Shown: in pieces, positions 62,684 to 64,000 of the stretch
How the letters are laid out: each line of letters opens with the position of its first letter
Position numbering within the stretch: position 1 is the stretch's first letter
Origin: Nocardia sp. BMG51109
GTDB lineage: Bacteria; Actinomycetota; Actinomycetes; Mycobacteriales; Mycobacteriaceae
Direction: 5' to 3'
DNA: 64,000 bases
Assembly (NCBI RefSeq): GCF_000526215.1
Contig: NZ_JAFQ01000004.1
Location: 4,092,001-4,156,000 of the forward strand
The notes under the pieces: model-generated
Databases searched by the model: none
What the model was told of the DNA's origin: nothing
Seen by the model: the letters and a program-made list of their open reading frames with translations, nothing else
Position numbers and translations under genes: made by a program

Positions 62684-64000
62684 ATGGGAGTGAGCGGCGT
62701 GCGAAGCAGACGGCAGATTCATCTGGGTGCCGTTCCCTATGGAACGGGCGGTCCGGGCAGTCACACTCTCTGGCTGGATCCGGACATCCCCGGCGACGCG
62801 AGCGTGAACATCGACTGGTTCACCGATGTCGCGCGGCTGGCGGAGAGCGGCCTGTTCGACCTGGTGTTCATCGTCGACAGCCAGTTCATCACGCCGTACT
62901 CGCCGCCGCACTACCTCAACCGTCTGGAACCGTTGACACTCCTGAGTGCGCTGGCGGTGCAGACCGGCCGGATCGGCCTGGTCGGCACGGCGACGACGAG
63001 CTTCAACAGTCCGTTCAACCTGACGCGCAGGTTCGGGTCACTCGACCTCATATCGCGTGGTCGCGCGGGGTGGAACGTCGTCACGACCGGTGATGCGGGT
63101 ACCGCCCGCAACTACGGGCTCGACGAGCACTACGACTACGACACGCGGTACGGACGAGCGCAAGAGTTCGTCGAACTCGCTCGGGCACTGTGGGATTCGT
63201 ACGAGGACGACGCCTTCGTGCGGGACCGGGAAACCGGGCGATTCCTGAACCGTGGCAAACAGCATCGGCTGGACCACGACGGCGCCTTCTTCCGGGTGCA
63301 GGGTCCGCTCAACCTGGTCCGCTCGCAGCAGGGGCACCCCGTGATCTTTCAGGCGGGCGACTCCGACCAGGGGCGAGACCTCGGTGCTCGCGTCGGCGAG
63401 GGCATCTTCACCCACGCCGCCGACATCCCCGCCGCCCAGGCGTTCTACAACGACATCAAGGACAGGGCGACACGGCAATTCGGCCGCGATCCCGACCATG
63501 TGCTGATCCTGCCCGGCGTACAGATCGTGCTAGGTGACACCGACGCGGAGGCGCGGGAGATCGAGGCCGCGAACCACGCGGCCGACCACACGTTCACCGC
63601 GGCGCTCGAGGAGTTCGGGCGGCCCTTCGGATGGCACGACTTCACCGGCTACGACCTCGACGCACCGTTCCCCGCCGAAGCGCTGGCATACGGTGAGCGC
63701 TCCTTCTATACCCAGGCCAAGGCGATCACCGAGCGCGCCCAGCGCAACGGATGGACGCTGCGGCAGGCCGTGGAGGCCACGCGCGAGCGGCGTAAGAGCG
63801 AGTTCGTCGGCTCCCCGGTGACGGTCGCGGACAAGCTCGTCGAATGGTGGCAGGCGCGCGCGTGCGACGGCTTCAACATCGCCGTCGACCACCCCGCCAA
63901 CTTCCGCCGGATCGTCGAGGAAGTCGTCCCGATCCTGCAGGAGCGCGGTGTGTTCCGCACCGAGTACACCTCGGAGACCCTGCGCGGCCACCTCGGCCTG
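62684..64000 (+). CDS. FMN-dependent monooxygenase of the NtaA/SnaA/DszA family (3' end outside)
   Basis: The frame is open from ATG 62684 to the last base (439 codons, no stop), so the gene continues to the right, probably by only a few residues given the family length of ~440-460. GTG 62699 behind gggag is an alternative start. Family features: AVPYGTGGPGSHTLWLDPD near the N-terminus, SRGRAGWNVVTTGDAGTARN in the flavin pocket, YDTRYGRAQEFVELARALWD, and QGHPVIFQAGDSDQGRDLGA with GEGIFTHAAD. These two-component enzymes take FMNH2 from a separate reductase and oxidise sulfur, nitrilotriacetate-like or heteroaromatic substrates. It is divergent from the LysR gene. The substrate cannot be told. 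Confidence 0.92.
   Translation, partial: MGVSGVRSRRQIHLGAVPYGTGGPGSHTLWLDPDIPGDASVNIDWFTDVARLAESGLFDLVFIVDSQFITPYSPPHYLNRLEPLTLLSALAVQTGRIGLVGTATTSFNSPFNLTRRFGSLDLISRGRAGWNVVTTGDAGTARNYGLDEHYDYDTRYGRAQEFVELARALWDSYEDDAFVRDRETGRFLNRGKQHRLDHDGAFFRVQGPLNLVRSQQGHPVIFQAGDSDQGRDLGARVGEGIFTHAADIPAAQAFYNDIKDRATRQFGRDPDHVLILPGVQIVLGDTDAEAREIEAANHAADHTFTAALEEFGRPFGWHDFTGYDLDAPFPAEALAYGERSFYTQAKAITERAQRNGWTLRQAVEATRERRKSEFVGSPVTVADKLVEWWQARACDGFNIAVDHPANFRRIVEEVVPILQERGVFRTEYTSETLRGHLGL

Overview
The window is high-GC actinomycete DNA. It is probably Nocardiaceae (Nocardia-like): the third-position G/C bias is strong, there are several AraC, LysR, HxlR and NarL regulators, and a small secreted protein at 58546 resembles a family common in Nocardia and Rhodococcus. 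The genus is an inference. No rRNA, tRNA, CRISPR array, insertion sequence or phage gene was seen.

Positions 1-53589 are most of a modular type I polyketide gene cluster whose start lies to the left of the window. Four head-to-tail PKS genes (1-2955 partial, 2952-13709, 13706-25375, 25401-36812) carry the end of one fully reducing module, six complete modules (called A to F here) and a terminal thioesterase. ATG/TGA overlaps and docking tails and heads join them. AT motifs predict malonyl (A), methylmalonyl (B), methylmalonyl (C), malonyl (D), malonyl (E) and malonyl (F). Every module has an intact DH and a B-type KR; C and the left-edge module also have an ER. The acid end of the product should therefore be a conjugated triene, followed by an 8-methyl saturated carbon and a 10-methyl diene. 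An MFS exporter, a cytochrome P450 and an SGNH hydrolase follow in the same apparent operon (36809-40445).

Positions 40427-44067 hold a regulatory and export block. Two paralogous AraC-type regulators on the minus strand bracket a second MFS transporter and a DUF2867-type gene. At 44337-52421 a separate PKS gene encodes the loading module (KSQ-AT-ACP, propionate starter) and an extension module. It lies downstream of the thioesterase gene, so gene order does not follow assembly order. An acyl-CoA dehydrogenase gene (52432-53589) closes the cluster.

Positions 53590-64000 are mixed chromosome: an orphan NarL-type response regulator, an ECF-like sigma factor gene nearly touching a Rieske protein gene, and about 1.7 kb of broken genes (nitroreductase, FAD-linked oxidase, peptide-ABC ATPase tail, frameshifted DUF1684 gene). 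Then come the secreted protein, a divergent HxlR / NAD(P)-binding pair, an N-truncated AraC gene, and a divergent LysR / flavin monooxygenase pair that runs off the right edge.

The most distinctive features are the natural mosaicism of the PKS (near-identical blocks and codon-style islands around malonyl-AT domains), the distal KSQ loading gene with a leader hairpin, and a P450 with two CPVD motifs at its N-terminus.
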